From SZUA-430 sp964547645 (GTDB lineage Bacteria > Pseudomonadota > Alphaproteobacteria > Micropepsales > Micropepsaceae): a stretch of DNA of 64,000 nt. Positions 7,790-16,520 of this stretch are shown in pieces (position 1 is the stretch's first letter; the number at the start of each line of letters is the position of its first letter). The translations under genes and the position numbers were made by a program. Below the pieces are notes generated by a model. The model did no database searches. It had not been told where the DNA came from and saw only the letters and a list, made by a program, of their open reading frames with translations. The stretch lies in assembly GCA_964547645.1 (NCBI GenBank), contig CAZJOM010000007.1, forward strand, positions 1 through 64,000, given 5' to 3'.

Positions 7790-8680
7790 ATGCTTTCTCC
7801 CGTGTCGAGTCCGGCCGCGCCGAGCGTGGCGCGGACGATGGCGCTTACCGGCTTCGCCATGCTCGCGTTCGCTGCGAACTCCCTTCTTTGCCGCAAGGCA
7901 TTGGGGGCGCAGGCGATCGACGCGGCGAGCTTTGCCGCTATCCGCACGTTTGCGGGTACGTTGACGCTGGCTGGGATTTTGACGGCGCGCGGCGAGATCG
8001 CGCTTGCCATGCGCGGTCATTGGCGCACCGCGGCAATGCTCTTTGCCTACATGATGGGCTTTTCGTTTGCATATCTCTCGCTGAGCGCGGGGACCGGCGC
8101 ACTCATTCTGTTCGGCGCGGTGCAGCTCACGATGTTCGTGACGGCGCTGCGCGGCGGCGAATCGTTTTCGCGCCTATCCTGGGTCGGGCTCGCGATCGCG
8201 ATCGCAGGGCTCGTCTATCTCGTTTTGCCCGGCGTCACCGCACCCGATCCGGTCGGCGCCGTTCTCATGGCGGGCGCCGGCGTCGCCTGGGGCTTCTACT
8301 CGCTGCTTGGCCGTTCAGCGGCAAACCCGCTGGTCGCGACCGGCGGCGCGTTCATCGCGGCGCTGCCTGCCGTGCTTGCGGTAGCGCTCGTGTCCGGCTT
8401 CGTGAGCGGCGCCCATGTGACGGAGAGCGGCGTTATCCTTGCCGTCGCGTCCGGCGCGATCGCGTCGGGCCTCGGCTACGTGATCTGGTACGCGGCGCTC
8501 AGCGGTCTGTCGGTGACGCGGGCGGCGACGGTGCAACTTTCCGTGCCGGTGATCGCGGCCTTCGGCGGCGTCGTTTTCTTGGGCGAGAGCATCACGGCGC
8601 GAATCCTCATCGCCTCGGCCGCAACGCTTGGCGGCGTCGCAATCGTGCTGGCGCAACGGGCTGCTGGGACAAAGGCTTGA
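7790..8680 (+). CDS. EamA/DMT-family transporter
   Basis: This 296-residue protein is made almost entirely of hydrophobic segments, about ten, arranged as two EamA repeats, the fold of drug/metabolite transporters in the inner membrane. The second repeat shows AGAGVAWGFYSLLGR and ends with VPVIAAFGGVVFLGE, which is typical of the family. The start at ATG 7790 is chosen because it places MLSPVSS before the first helix. It begins 15 bases after the frameshifted GNAT gene. The transported substrate cannot be inferred. Confidence 0.85.
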   Translation: MLSPVSSPAAPSVARTMALTGFAMLAFAANSLLCRKALGAQAIDAASFAAIRTFAGTLTLAGILTARGEIALAMRGHWRTAAMLFAYMMGFSFAYLSLSAGTGALILFGAVQLTMFVTALRGGESFSRLSWVGLAIAIAGLVYLVLPGVTAPDPVGAVLMAGAGVAWGFYSLLGRSAANPLVATGGAFIAALPAVLAVALVSGFVSGAHVTESGVILAVASGAIASGLGYVIWYAALSGLSVTRAATVQLSVPVIAAFGGVVFLGESITARILIASAATLGGVAIVLAQRAAGTKA

Positions 8681-8722
8681 GGTGCTACGAACTTCTTGCC
8701 GTTCCCGGCGTTTCAATCTCCG

Positions 8723-8769
8723 CTTCTTCGTGGAACTTTGAGCGGCCTTGCGACTTTGTGGTGAAATTT
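8723..8769 (+). repeat. Solitary arm of the CTTGGTG repeat family
   Basis: This 47-base stretch in the leader of thrB has the CTTsGTG...CTTkG...CCTTG...CTTkGTGGTGA rhythm of the right arm of the palindrome at 39559-39601. I find no matching inverted arm nearby, so it looks like a decayed or half element. Confidence 0.45.
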
Positions 8770-8795
8770 CTCGGGGTTTGAACTATCACCGACTC

Positions 8796-9761
8796 ATGGC
8801 CGTTTACACTGATGTCAGCGATACGGAGCTTGCCGCGTTTTTGGACGCGTTTGAGCTTGGGGGCGTGCTTGCGTTTAAGGGGATTGCGGAGGGGGTCGAG
8901 AATTCGAACTTCTTTCTCAAGACCGAGCGCGGGTCTTACATTCTGACGCTCTACGAGAAGCGGGTGCGGGAGGAGGATTTGCCGTTCTTCCTCGGGCTGC
9001 TCGAGCACCTGTCGGCGAAGGGGATACAGTGCCCCCTGCCCGTTCGGGCGCGCGACGGGCGGACGTGGCGGACACTTGCCGGGCGGCCGGCCGCGGTCAT
9101 GACGTTCTTGTCGGGGCTGTCGCCGAAGCGGCCGGACGCGCAGCAATGCGCGGAGGTTGGCGCCGCTCTCGCGCGGCTCCACATGGCCGGCGCGGACTAT
9201 GGGCTCTCACGCGCGAATGCGCTGTCGCTTGAGGGGTGGAAGCCGCTGGTCAAGAGTTGCGAGGCTAAGGCCAACGGCGTGCGCATGGGGCTCGCCGCAC
9301 TCATTGTTTCGGAGTTGCGTTGGTTGGAGCAGCATTGGCCAGCGGGGTTACCGCAAGGGTTGATCCACGCCGATCTTTTTCCGGACAATGTGTTCTTCAT
9401 CGAGGGGAAGCTCTCGGGGCTGATCGATTTCTATTTCGCCTGCAACGACGCCTATGCCTATGATGTTGCGGTTTGTTTGAACGCATGGTGCTTCGAGCCG
9501 GACGGCACGTTCAACATCACCAAGGGCCGCGCGTTGCTGTCCACCTATCGCACCGTGCGGCCGTTTGCGCCGGCGGAGGTCGCGGCGCTGCCGGTGCTGG
9601 CGCGCGGGGCGGCGTTCCGGTTTCTGCTCACCCGGCTTTACGATTGGATCAATCGCGATGCGGCGGCGCTGGTGCGGCCGAAGGATCCGATCGAGTATTT
9701 GACCAAGTTGCGCTTTCATCAGACTGCTTTGGGCGCGGCTTCTTACGGGTGGCCGGAATGA
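8796..9761 (+). CDS. thrB: Homoserine kinase, aminoglycoside-phosphotransferase fold
   Basis: This 321-residue homoserine kinase is of the APH-like type found in Alphaproteobacteria, not the GHMP type of E. coli. It phosphorylates homoserine for threonine synthesis, feeding ThrC (27653-29020). Seen are GVENSNFFLKT at the nucleotide-binding strand, the catalytic loop GLIHADLFPDNVFF with its HxDxxxxN pattern near residue 190, and the metal-binding LIDFYFA. The start at 8796 is chosen because MAVYTDVSDTELAAFL is the typical N-terminus. The stop overlaps the rnhA start as ATGA. Confidence 0.95.
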   Translation: MAVYTDVSDTELAAFLDAFELGGVLAFKGIAEGVENSNFFLKTERGSYILTLYEKRVREEDLPFFLGLLEHLSAKGIQCPLPVRARDGRTWRTLAGRPAAVMTFLSGLSPKRPDAQQCAEVGAALARLHMAGADYGLSRANALSLEGWKPLVKSCEAKANGVRMGLAALIVSELRWLEQHWPAGLPQGLIHADLFPDNVFFIEGKLSGLIDFYFACNDAYAYDVAVCLNAWCFEPDGTFNITKGRALLSTYRTVRPFAPAEVAALPVLARGAAFRFLLTRLYDWINRDAAALVRPKDPIEYLTKLRFHQTALGAASYGWPE

Positions 9762-10189
9762 GTCACGTCGAGATTTATACGGACGGCGCTTGTTCGGGGA
9801 ATCCAGGGCCGGGCGGTTGGGGCGCGATCTTGCTGTTCAACGGCACGCGCAAGGAGCTTTCAGGCGGCGAGCGCGAGACGACGAACAATCGCATGGAGCT
9901 GATGGCGGCGATCGCAGCGCTTGAGGCGCTCAAGCGGCACTGCGAGGTTCATCTGCACACGGACAGTATGTACATGAAAGACGGGATCACGAAGTGGATC
10001 CACGGCTGGAAGAAGAACGGCTGGAAGACCGCGGACAAGAAGCCGGTGAAGAACATGGACTTGTGGCAACGGCTCGAAGTGGCCGCCGCGAAACACAAGG
10101 TTAGCTGGCGCTGGGTACGCGGGCACAACGACCATGAACTGAACGAAGCGGCCGATGCGCTCGCACGGGCGGCGGTGCCAGGGCGGTAG
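9758..10189 (+). CDS. rnhA: Ribonuclease HI
   Basis: This 143-residue ribonuclease HI degrades the RNA strand of RNA-DNA hybrids. The four carboxylates of the active site are visible: Asp in IYTDGACSGNPG, Glu in NNRMELMAAI, Asp in HLHTDSMYM and Asp in NEAADALAR. The basic segment WIHGWKKNGWKTADKKPVKN matches the handle region of the E. coli enzyme. The ATG overlaps the thrB stop by four bases. A thrB-rnhA pair is common in Alphaproteobacteria. Confidence 0.97.
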   Translation: MSHVEIYTDGACSGNPGPGGWGAILLFNGTRKELSGGERETTNNRMELMAAIAALEALKRHCEVHLHTDSMYMKDGITKWIHGWKKNGWKTADKKPVKNMDLWQRLEVAAAKHKVSWRWVRGHNDHELNEAADALARAAVPGR

Positions 10190-10414
10190 CTGGGAAGGGC
10201 GGCGTCGAGCTTGCGGCAGACCTGCCGCTTGCAGAGTAGCTCGACGGCTCGGTCACGGCGGCGCTGAGCCCCGACGGAAGGTTCTTGAGCTTCGACAGCA
10301 AGAAGTCCCCACCGGCATCGACGCCAGCGGAACTTCAAGCTACAAACATACTGAGCGCTAGAATCCGGCACCGCAGCGCATTCGAAATGTACCGCATTCA
10401 GTTTTGGGGGCACA
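10190..10414. other. Intergenic region with no clear gene
   Basis: This 225-base stretch between rnhA and the S41 peptidase gene holds no open frame I trust. A short minus-strand frame reads protein-like for about 40 residues (GGDFLLSKLKNLPSGL) but has no homologue I recognise and no ribosome binding site. It should contain the promoter of the peptidase gene. Confidence 0.4.
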
Positions 10415-12637
10415 GTGGCGATGGCGACAGACGTCAATTTCCTCGCTGCCTACTGGCGCGCTTTGCTGGTCACCGTGTTACCGTTGCTCATCGCTACGGC
10501 GAGTTTCGCCAGCGAGCCGCCATCAACGAGAGAAGTCGACCGGCTCGAAGAGCTTGGCCGCATTTGGATATACCTCGACCTTTTCGATCCGCAGCTTGCA
10601 ACGCATGACGTTGACTGGGATCAAGCGTTGTTGGACGCTATTCCAAAGGTGCGCAACGCGCGCGACCGGAAAGCCCACATCAATGCAATAAACGCAATGC
10701 TGAAGCGAAGCGGTGATCCCGTTGCCGAAGCAGGCGCGGATGATCAAGCTCAGGACACCGAGGGAACCGTATCGTCCGCCTTTCGCAAAGAAGCCGGCGT
10801 TCAGATCGCCGACTGCCGCGGTCTCGTACGCGCCGTGGCAAACGACGGTGCAACGCCCACCAACCTCGCAGGTCAAATCGTTGCGCAGCCAACCGTTGTC
10901 GATTGCAGGGCGTTTCGCGGCGATTACGCAACGCTCGCCGCCGTGATCGACGAGATCGGGCGCTCCCATACGTCGATTGGATTGCCGCGCGGTTCTTCGC
11001 TTGTGCGCAGCTATAGCGGCTTTCCAACTGAGGGTGGCATGTCGTCGGGCGGCTACACCCGCGGCGTCAGCTTCATTGATTTGGGCTCGATCGCATCGGC
11101 GGAAAGCGCTGTTGAATCGGTGCCGCTGGTGTTTCTTATCGATGGCGACATCGCGCCATTCGTGATCCCCACGATTGCCGCGCTGCAAGCCGCAGGGCGC
11201 GCGCGTGTGGTCGGAGGCGACCGGTTCGGCGCCAATGTCGCCTTCTTGCACGCCGGCCGGCTAAATGTTGCGATCAGCGAAGGCATCTACGTCTACCCAA
11301 ACGGACGTATGGGCTTTCGCGCCGACGCCACCCCTCCGGAACAAGCTGCGCTTGCGACGGCCATTGCGCAACTTTCGGCGGGGCCATCCAGCGTCTCGGG
11401 CGATGGAGCCGTATTTCATCAGCGTTCGCCGCGAAGGTCCTATACGGGTGGTGGAGCCCCACCGTTGGAGCAGCGGTTGCTCGCGCTCTTTCGATTCTGG
11501 GGTACTGTCAAGTACTTCTACGTCTACAAAAATCTGATGGAACGGAGTTGGGAAGACAATCTACGTGAGTTCATTCCGATCTTCATGGCTGCGGACACAC
11601 GGCAAGCGTATGAGACCGCGGTTCTCGCGCTTGGCGCCCGGATGCAGGATTCACACTCGAGCGTCGGCGGGCTTACGGCGACGCACTACGGCGTCGCGCC
11701 GGCCAGACCTGCATTCTTAGCGCGCTACATTGAAGGACGATTGGCGGTCGTCGCGCTCTATGACACGTCGCTTGCGGATCGGCTCAACGCGGGTGATGAA
11801 TTAATCGCGATTGACCGCACGCCAATCGCCACTCTTGAACATCGCTTGTCACCCTTGGTTGCCGCGTCTACGCCACAGGCGTTTCGTTCAACTCTTGCGC
11901 GCCGCTTGTTGTCAGGCGCTCGCGACAGCGTCGCCGAGTTGCAGGTTCGCGGCGCAAGCGGCGGCGTTCGAACTGTCCGCGTTCCGAGGACAATGGAACA
12001 GCCGCCGGCGCCGCCGGGGCCTGCGTGGCGGCTACTGGATGACGACATCGGCTATATCAATCTCGAACAGCTCCGTTATGCGGATGCAGATCGCGCTCTC
12101 GACGAGCTCATCAAAACCAAGTCACTCATTCTCGACTTGCGCGGCTATCCGCAAGGGACCGCGTGGGCATTGGGGCGAAGGTTCGCGCACGGCGACAAAG
12201 CGATTCGCGTTGCGCGCTTTCGCCGACCGCTTTATCAAGGCCCGCCGGACTACGAAGCGGATCAGCCATGGTGGGCGACGTTCGAGCAGACGGCATCGCC
12301 AGCTGCTACGGGTCGCTATGGGGGCCGACTTTTTGTTCTAATCGATGAACGTGCCATCAGCCAGTCAGAGCATACCGCGCTCTTTTTCAAGGCGGCCGCC
12401 GGAAATGTCACTTTTGTCGGCTCGCCCACCAATGGAACGGATGGCGATGTTACGAGCGTGTCGTTGCCCGGCGGGTTACGCGCGACGTTCACTGGGCACG
12501 ATGTGACGCACGCCGACGGCTCCCAGTTGCAACGCATTGGGATCCAACCGGACGTACCCGTTTCTCCATCCTTGCAAGGACTGCGCGCGGGGCGCGACGA
12601 AGTGCTGGATAGAGCGCTGGAACTGGCGCGGAAGTAG
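10415..12637 (+). CDS. Secreted S41 peptidase made of two tandem S41 units, the first inactive
   Basis: This 740-residue protein has a signal peptide (cleavage near ASFA, about residue 32). Residues 350-740 form an S41 (C-terminal processing) peptidase: helical region, PDZ-like part around 440-520, LILDLRGYP at 571-579 and VLIDERAISQSEHTAL at 641-656, with S649 as likely nucleophile. Residues 40-345 read as a second, decayed copy. RLEELGRIWIYLDLFDP corresponds to RLLALFRFWGTVKYFYV, TVVDCRAFRGD to LILDLRGYPQG, and LVFLIDGDIAPFVIPTIAAL to LFVLIDERAISQSEHTAL, with the serine lost. The substrate is unknown, and a periplasmic location is likely. Confidence 0.85.
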   Translation: MAMATDVNFLAAYWRALLVTVLPLLIATASFASEPPSTREVDRLEELGRIWIYLDLFDPQLATHDVDWDQALLDAIPKVRNARDRKAHINAINAMLKRSGDPVAEAGADDQAQDTEGTVSSAFRKEAGVQIADCRGLVRAVANDGATPTNLAGQIVAQPTVVDCRAFRGDYATLAAVIDEIGRSHTSIGLPRGSSLVRSYSGFPTEGGMSSGGYTRGVSFIDLGSIASAESAVESVPLVFLIDGDIAPFVIPTIAALQAAGRARVVGGDRFGANVAFLHAGRLNVAISEGIYVYPNGRMGFRADATPPEQAALATAIAQLSAGPSSVSGDGAVFHQRSPRRSYTGGGAPPLEQRLLALFRFWGTVKYFYVYKNLMERSWEDNLREFIPIFMAADTRQAYETAVLALGARMQDSHSSVGGLTATHYGVAPARPAFLARYIEGRLAVVALYDTSLADRLNAGDELIAIDRTPIATLEHRLSPLVAASTPQAFRSTLARRLLSGARDSVAELQVRGASGGVRTVRVPRTMEQPPAPPGPAWRLLDDDIGYINLEQLRYADADRALDELIKTKSLILDLRGYPQGTAWALGRRFAHGDKAIRVARFRRPLYQGPPDYEADQPWWATFEQTASPAATGRYGGRLFVLIDERAISQSEHTALFFKAAAGNVTFVGSPTNGTDGDVTSVSLPGGLRATFTGHDVTHADGSQLQRIGIQPDVPVSPSLQGLRAGRDEVLDRALELARK

Positions 12638-12739
12638 CAATTCGATCATGGAGATGGCGGCTTTCGGCGAAGTACCGGCTGGCCAAGCGCACCGATGGTC
12701 GGCGACTGGTGGGCGGGCGGCGGTGCCAGGGAAGTAGTC

Positions 12740-13267
12740 TTAAGCAGTCGCGGCCATCAATGCCTGCGGAATCAGGAACAAATCCGTGTCGCCCGTCTTC
12801 TCCCCCGCTGCGGTGAGCATGGCGTGGGCTTGGCCGCGGTGGTGGGTTTGGTGGTTGAAGACGTGCATCATCAAGAGGCCGCGCGGCATGCTGAGTTCGC
12901 GGCCGGCAGCGCCGCTGAACCAGGTTTGATCGGCGGCAAGCCACGCGTCATCGAGGCGCTGGGCCCAGGCTTCGATCTTGGCGTCGGCGGTCTCGCGTTC
13001 CGCGGTCAGCGCGGCGAAGTCGGCGATCATGCTGGCGCTTTGCTTCGAGAGAACGGTGGGCGGCGCCCAACCGTCGAAGCGCGACATCCAGATTTGATCA
13101 GCCCAAAGCAGATGGTTGAACGTGCCGTGGATCGAGCCCCAGAAGGCGCCGCGCTCGCGCCGGCGTTCCACGTCGGGGAGCCTGCCCGCCGCCGCGTAGA
13201 GCCGGCGGTTCATCTCGCTGTTGTAGGCGGCCATGGTGCGCACGAAGCGCGGGGTGACGAATGACAT
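12740..13267 (-). CDS. DinB-family protein
   Basis: This 175-residue helical protein fits the DinB/YfiT four-helix bundle. The usual metal-binding histidines are seen in IHGTFNHLLWADQIW (about residues 46-60) and in HVFNHQTHHRGQAHAML (about 135-151), giving the His triad of the family. Members of this superfamily include thiol-S-transferases that use mycothiol or bacillithiol, but many are uncharacterised. Its start lies about 30 bases from the end of the cyclase-ATPase gene on the same strand, which is upstream of it, so the two may be co-transcribed. Confidence 0.85.
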   Translation of the reverse strand: MSFVTPRFVRTMAAYNSEMNRRLYAAAGRLPDVERRRERGAFWGSIHGTFNHLLWADQIWMSRFDGWAPPTVLSKQSASMIADFAALTAERETADAKIEAWAQRLDDAWLAADQTWFSGAAGRELSMPRGLLMMHVFNHQTHHRGQAHAMLTAAGEKTGDTDLFLIPQALMAATA

Positions 13268-13293
13268 TCAGCGCTTTCTCCTTGCGTGGCCGT

Positions 13294-16200
13294 TCATCTG
13301 CGGGGCCTCAGACCCAGACGCGCGAGAATCTCATCGGCCTTTGTGGCGTGAACTTGCGCCGCGTCGATGTCACCCTTTCGGTGCGCGACGGTTGCGAGTG
13401 CTGTGTGGCAGTCGGCGGCGAGGGGGTCGAGTTTGAGTTGTTCGCTCATTTGCAACGCTGCTTCTAGGTCTTCGATCCCGCCGGGGAGGCGGCAGACGTC
13501 TTCGCTGGTGCGGATTAGGCCACGCAGGTAGCGGGTCTGGGCGATGTGGATCGGTTCTTTGTTTTCGGTGGCAATCGCGACGGCTTGTTCGATCGTTTCG
13601 ATCGCGGCGGTGCAGTCGCCACAGGCGAGCTCGGCTTCGGCGAGACCGCGGAAGACCTGGACGGCGGCATAGCGGCCGGCGCGGAAGTAGAGCTTGTTGT
13701 AGACGGAATAGCGGGCGATTGCGCGCGCTTGCTCGGGCTTGCCGGTGTGCACGAGAGCGGATGCGAGCAGGCCCGTCACCGCCGGCTCCAGCAAATGGAT
13801 CTGGTTCTTCAGGCAGATCTCGTGGGCGCGTTCGAGGTACTTCACGGCCGCTTCGGCGTCGCCTGTGGCGAGCGCGACGCGGCCATGGGCGTTCGAGATC
13901 AAGACGCGCGAGTACGGCTGGTCGCTGTCGCCCAGGATGCGCTCGCCACGATCGACATATGTTTGCGCGTCGGCAAGGCGGCCGCGATCGACGAGGAAGA
14001 CCGCCAAGAACGCACAGCAGCGAACGCTGGGCAGGAACATGCGGCCCATGGTCGAGCGTTCGTCTTCGGGCGAGTAGGCGGCTAGTAAATCCGTGTACGT
14101 TGCAATCGCTTCGTCAAGATGGCCGGTGGCTTGTTGGATGTGCGCGGTCATGGACTGGGCGATGTCGCGAAGCGCGAAGACGCCGGTTTCCTGCGCAATC
14201 TTGAGCGCAATATCGGCATGGACGCGGGCGGCATCGTGGCGCGACCAGATCCAATTGAAGACGGCGTAGTGCGAGCGGGCGATGCCTTCGCGGAAGCGCT
14301 CGCCGCGCGCTTCGCAGAGTTCGATTGCGAGTTGCAACGCGCGTTCGTATTCCTGCGCATCGCCGGATTGCTGAAGCGCATCGAGGCTGGTCATCACGAG
14401 ATCGAGCAGAGCGCCCCTGCCCGCCTCAGGCACCGACGGCTTCAACCGCATCGCCCAATCGTAGAGGGCGCGGATCGTCTTTTGCGACGAGGTACGCACA
14501 CCGAGTTGGCAAGCGGTGACGAGCTGCGCCAACGCCTTTTCGATCTGACCGGAGCGTTCCGCGTGATACGCGAGACGCTCGAGCGTTTCGGCGGATGCGT
14601 TCGCTTGCGCTTCGAACGCGCGGGCAGCGCGACCATGGATTTCGGAGGCTTCCGCTTTCAAGAGCGTCAGACGCGCGCCGCCACGAAAGAGATCATGGCG
14701 GAAGCGGATCTTTGTCGGGTTCGACGCGTCGATCAGATGCTGGCGCTCAAGCTCGTTCAAGACGGCGTCGAGTTCGCCTTCGGCGATGCCGCTGGTGGCG
14801 GCCAGAATGCTGCGGTCGATTTCGTCGCCGAGGACGCTTGCGCCTTGCACGACGCGGCGCGCGGGTTGGCTGAGTACCGCCATGCGGGACTGCACGAGGC
14901 TTGCGATACCGAGCGGCGTGGCGTCGTCGGCTTGGGCTTCATGGCCGGGCATGCGCAGAAGTTCGGCGAGGAAGAACGGGTTGCCGGCGGCGCGCTGCAC
15001 GACGCGCTCGACGTGACCGAGGTCGCGCGCGGTCCCGGACGGCCAAAGAAAGCGGCAGAGTTCCTTTGCCTCGCCCGCGCTCAAGGCGTTGAGCTCGATC
15101 ACTTCTGTGGCGGCCCGCGCGGCATCGTCGCGCGCCACGGCGCGGGCGGTGAGCAGGAGCCACAGGCGTGCCCGGCTGGTGAGGCCGTAGAGAACGCTGA
15201 GGAAGTCTGTCGTTTCCGGGTCGAGGTGATGGACGTCTTCGACGAGCACCAAGAGCGGTTGGCGTTTTGCTGCGCGCTCGACAAGGTCGGCGACCGCAGC
15301 AAGCATCTTTTCGCGGCGCTGGGCGGCGGTGAGCGCGCTCCACTCGCGGTCCTCGACGGTGGCGCCTGCGACTTCGAGGAGGCCCGCCTGAAGATGTTGC
15401 GGCACGCCCTGAACGCGAGCGACGGCGCGCAGTTCCGCCGCGGCGGCCGCGGGGCCGCAGCCCAAGAGGCCGCGCACGAACGATTTCAAGGACGCGAAGG
15501 GCGTGTGGCGGAGGACGGAGATGCCGGCGACCTCCTCAACCCTTAGGCCGAGCGCGCGAACGGTGCGGGCGACTTCGTGCGCGAGGCGCGTCTTGCCGAT
15601 GCCGGCTTCGCCGACGATGGCGATGGAGGCGCCGGCGCTCGCGCCCCCAACGTCGATGATCTTCAAAATGCGCTGCAGCGCCGCCTCGCGGCCTACCAAC
15701 GGAGCTGCGCCGTCGTGGTCGAGTTGGCTGGCCAGGTTGCGGTCGAAGGCGATGTGGGCGAGTTCGTGGAGGCGAAGTGCTCGGTTTGGCGCGACAGCGA
15801 ATTCACCGCGCGGGCTGGCGACAACCATCGGGCCGGCGAGCGCCAGCGTCTCGCCCGTCAGCATCGCACCGTTACGAGAGGCGAGCTCTTCGACTTTGGC
15901 GGCGAAGTTCACATCGGGGCCGACGGCGTCGTAGTCGGCACCGCGGTCGTTCTTCATGGTGCGGATGAGCGCGCGGCCGGAGTGAACGCCGACGCGCACG
16001 GCTCGAAAGTGGTCGTCGGCGGTTGCGCCGGCGGGTAGCGAGCGGAAATCCTCGCAGATCGCTTGGGCTGCGCAGCAGGCGCGCAGCGCGTGGTCTTCGT
16101 AGGCGATGGGAGCGCCGAAGATTGCCATTACGCCATCGCCTTGCACGCGCGCGACAGTGCCGCCGTACTGGCGAACCCTGTGCCGCATGCGCGCGACGGC

Positions 16201-16392
16201 GTTGTCGAGCAGTTCTTGCGCTTCTTCGATGTCCAGATCGGCGATGTGCGTGGTCGACGACACCACGTCGGCGAACAGGATCGTGATCAGCGAGGCAGTC
16301 GCGATGTCGGGCGCGTCGAAGCGCGACGCCGCGCGCGGCCGATCATCGGCATCGGCGCCCGGCCGTCCCGGCGGCAGCGGTTCTCCCGTCAC
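13294..16392 (-). CDS. Class III nucleotide cyclase fused to AAA ATPase and TPR region
   Basis: The GTG start at 16392 is preferred because GAGGGA lies just upstream; it gives 1032 residues. The N-terminal cyclase domain (about 35-200) has both metal Asp residues, in ITILFADVVSS and VQGDGVMAIFG, and the Asn of DVNFAAKVEEL, but the usual Arg after it is Lys. An AAA/NB-ARC-like ATPase follows, with Walker A VGEAGIGKTRL and Walker B LLVLVEDVHHLD. The C-terminal half is helical TPR. Such proteins are multidomain signalling proteins. Cyclase activity is likely but unproven, and purine preference cannot be read. Confidence 0.9.
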   Translation of the reverse strand: MTGEPLPPGRPGADADDRPRAASRFDAPDIATASLITILFADVVSSTTHIADLDIEEAQELLDNAVARMRHRVRQYGGTVARVQGDGVMAIFGAPIAYEDHALRACCAAQAICEDFRSLPAGATADDHFRAVRVGVHSGRALIRTMKNDRGADYDAVGPDVNFAAKVEELASRNGAMLTGETLALAGPMVVASPRGEFAVAPNRALRLHELAHIAFDRNLASQLDHDGAAPLVGREAALQRILKIIDVGGASAGASIAIVGEAGIGKTRLAHEVARTVRALGLRVEEVAGISVLRHTPFASLKSFVRGLLGCGPAAAAAELRAVARVQGVPQHLQAGLLEVAGATVEDREWSALTAAQRREKMLAAVADLVERAAKRQPLLVLVEDVHHLDPETTDFLSVLYGLTSRARLWLLLTARAVARDDAARAATEVIELNALSAGEAKELCRFLWPSGTARDLGHVERVVQRAAGNPFFLAELLRMPGHEAQADDATPLGIASLVQSRMAVLSQPARRVVQGASVLGDEIDRSILAATSGIAEGELDAVLNELERQHLIDASNPTKIRFRHDLFRGGARLTLLKAEASEIHGRAARAFEAQANASAETLERLAYHAERSGQIEKALAQLVTACQLGVRTSSQKTIRALYDWAMRLKPSVPEAGRGALLDLVMTSLDALQQSGDAQEYERALQLAIELCEARGERFREGIARSHYAVFNWIWSRHDAARVHADIALKIAQETGVFALRDIAQSMTAHIQQATGHLDEAIATYTDLLAAYSPEDERSTMGRMFLPSVRCCAFLAVFLVDRGRLADAQTYVDRGERILGDSDQPYSRVLISNAHGRVALATGDAEAAVKYLERAHEICLKNQIHLLEPAVTGLLASALVHTGKPEQARAIARYSVYNKLYFRAGRYAAVQVFRGLAEAELACGDCTAAIETIEQAVAIATENKEPIHIAQTRYLRGLIRTSEDVCRLPGGIEDLEAALQMSEQLKLDPLAADCHTALATVAHRKGDIDAAQVHATKADEILARLGLRPRR

Positions 16393-16520
16393 GTTCCCTC
16401 GGTGTGTTCGTGGTTGGGCCGAGTTTAGGGCCTCATGGGCTGAAGCGGAACAGCCGTTTGGTCCCGGCTCTTGCTCAAAACTTGCGCCTTCGGGCACATT
16501 TGACCCGGGCTGCAGGGGTT

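Noticed and set aside
10101..10301. Short minus-strand frame (MLSKLKNLPSGL) after rnhA
   Set aside because: It looks protein-like for about 40 residues but overlaps the rnhA end, lacks a ribosome site and has no homologue I recognise.
14119..15546. 475-codon frame on the plus strand inside the cyclase gene
   Set aside because: The minus strand carries clear cyclase and ATPase motifs throughout. The plus frame has no recognisable feature.
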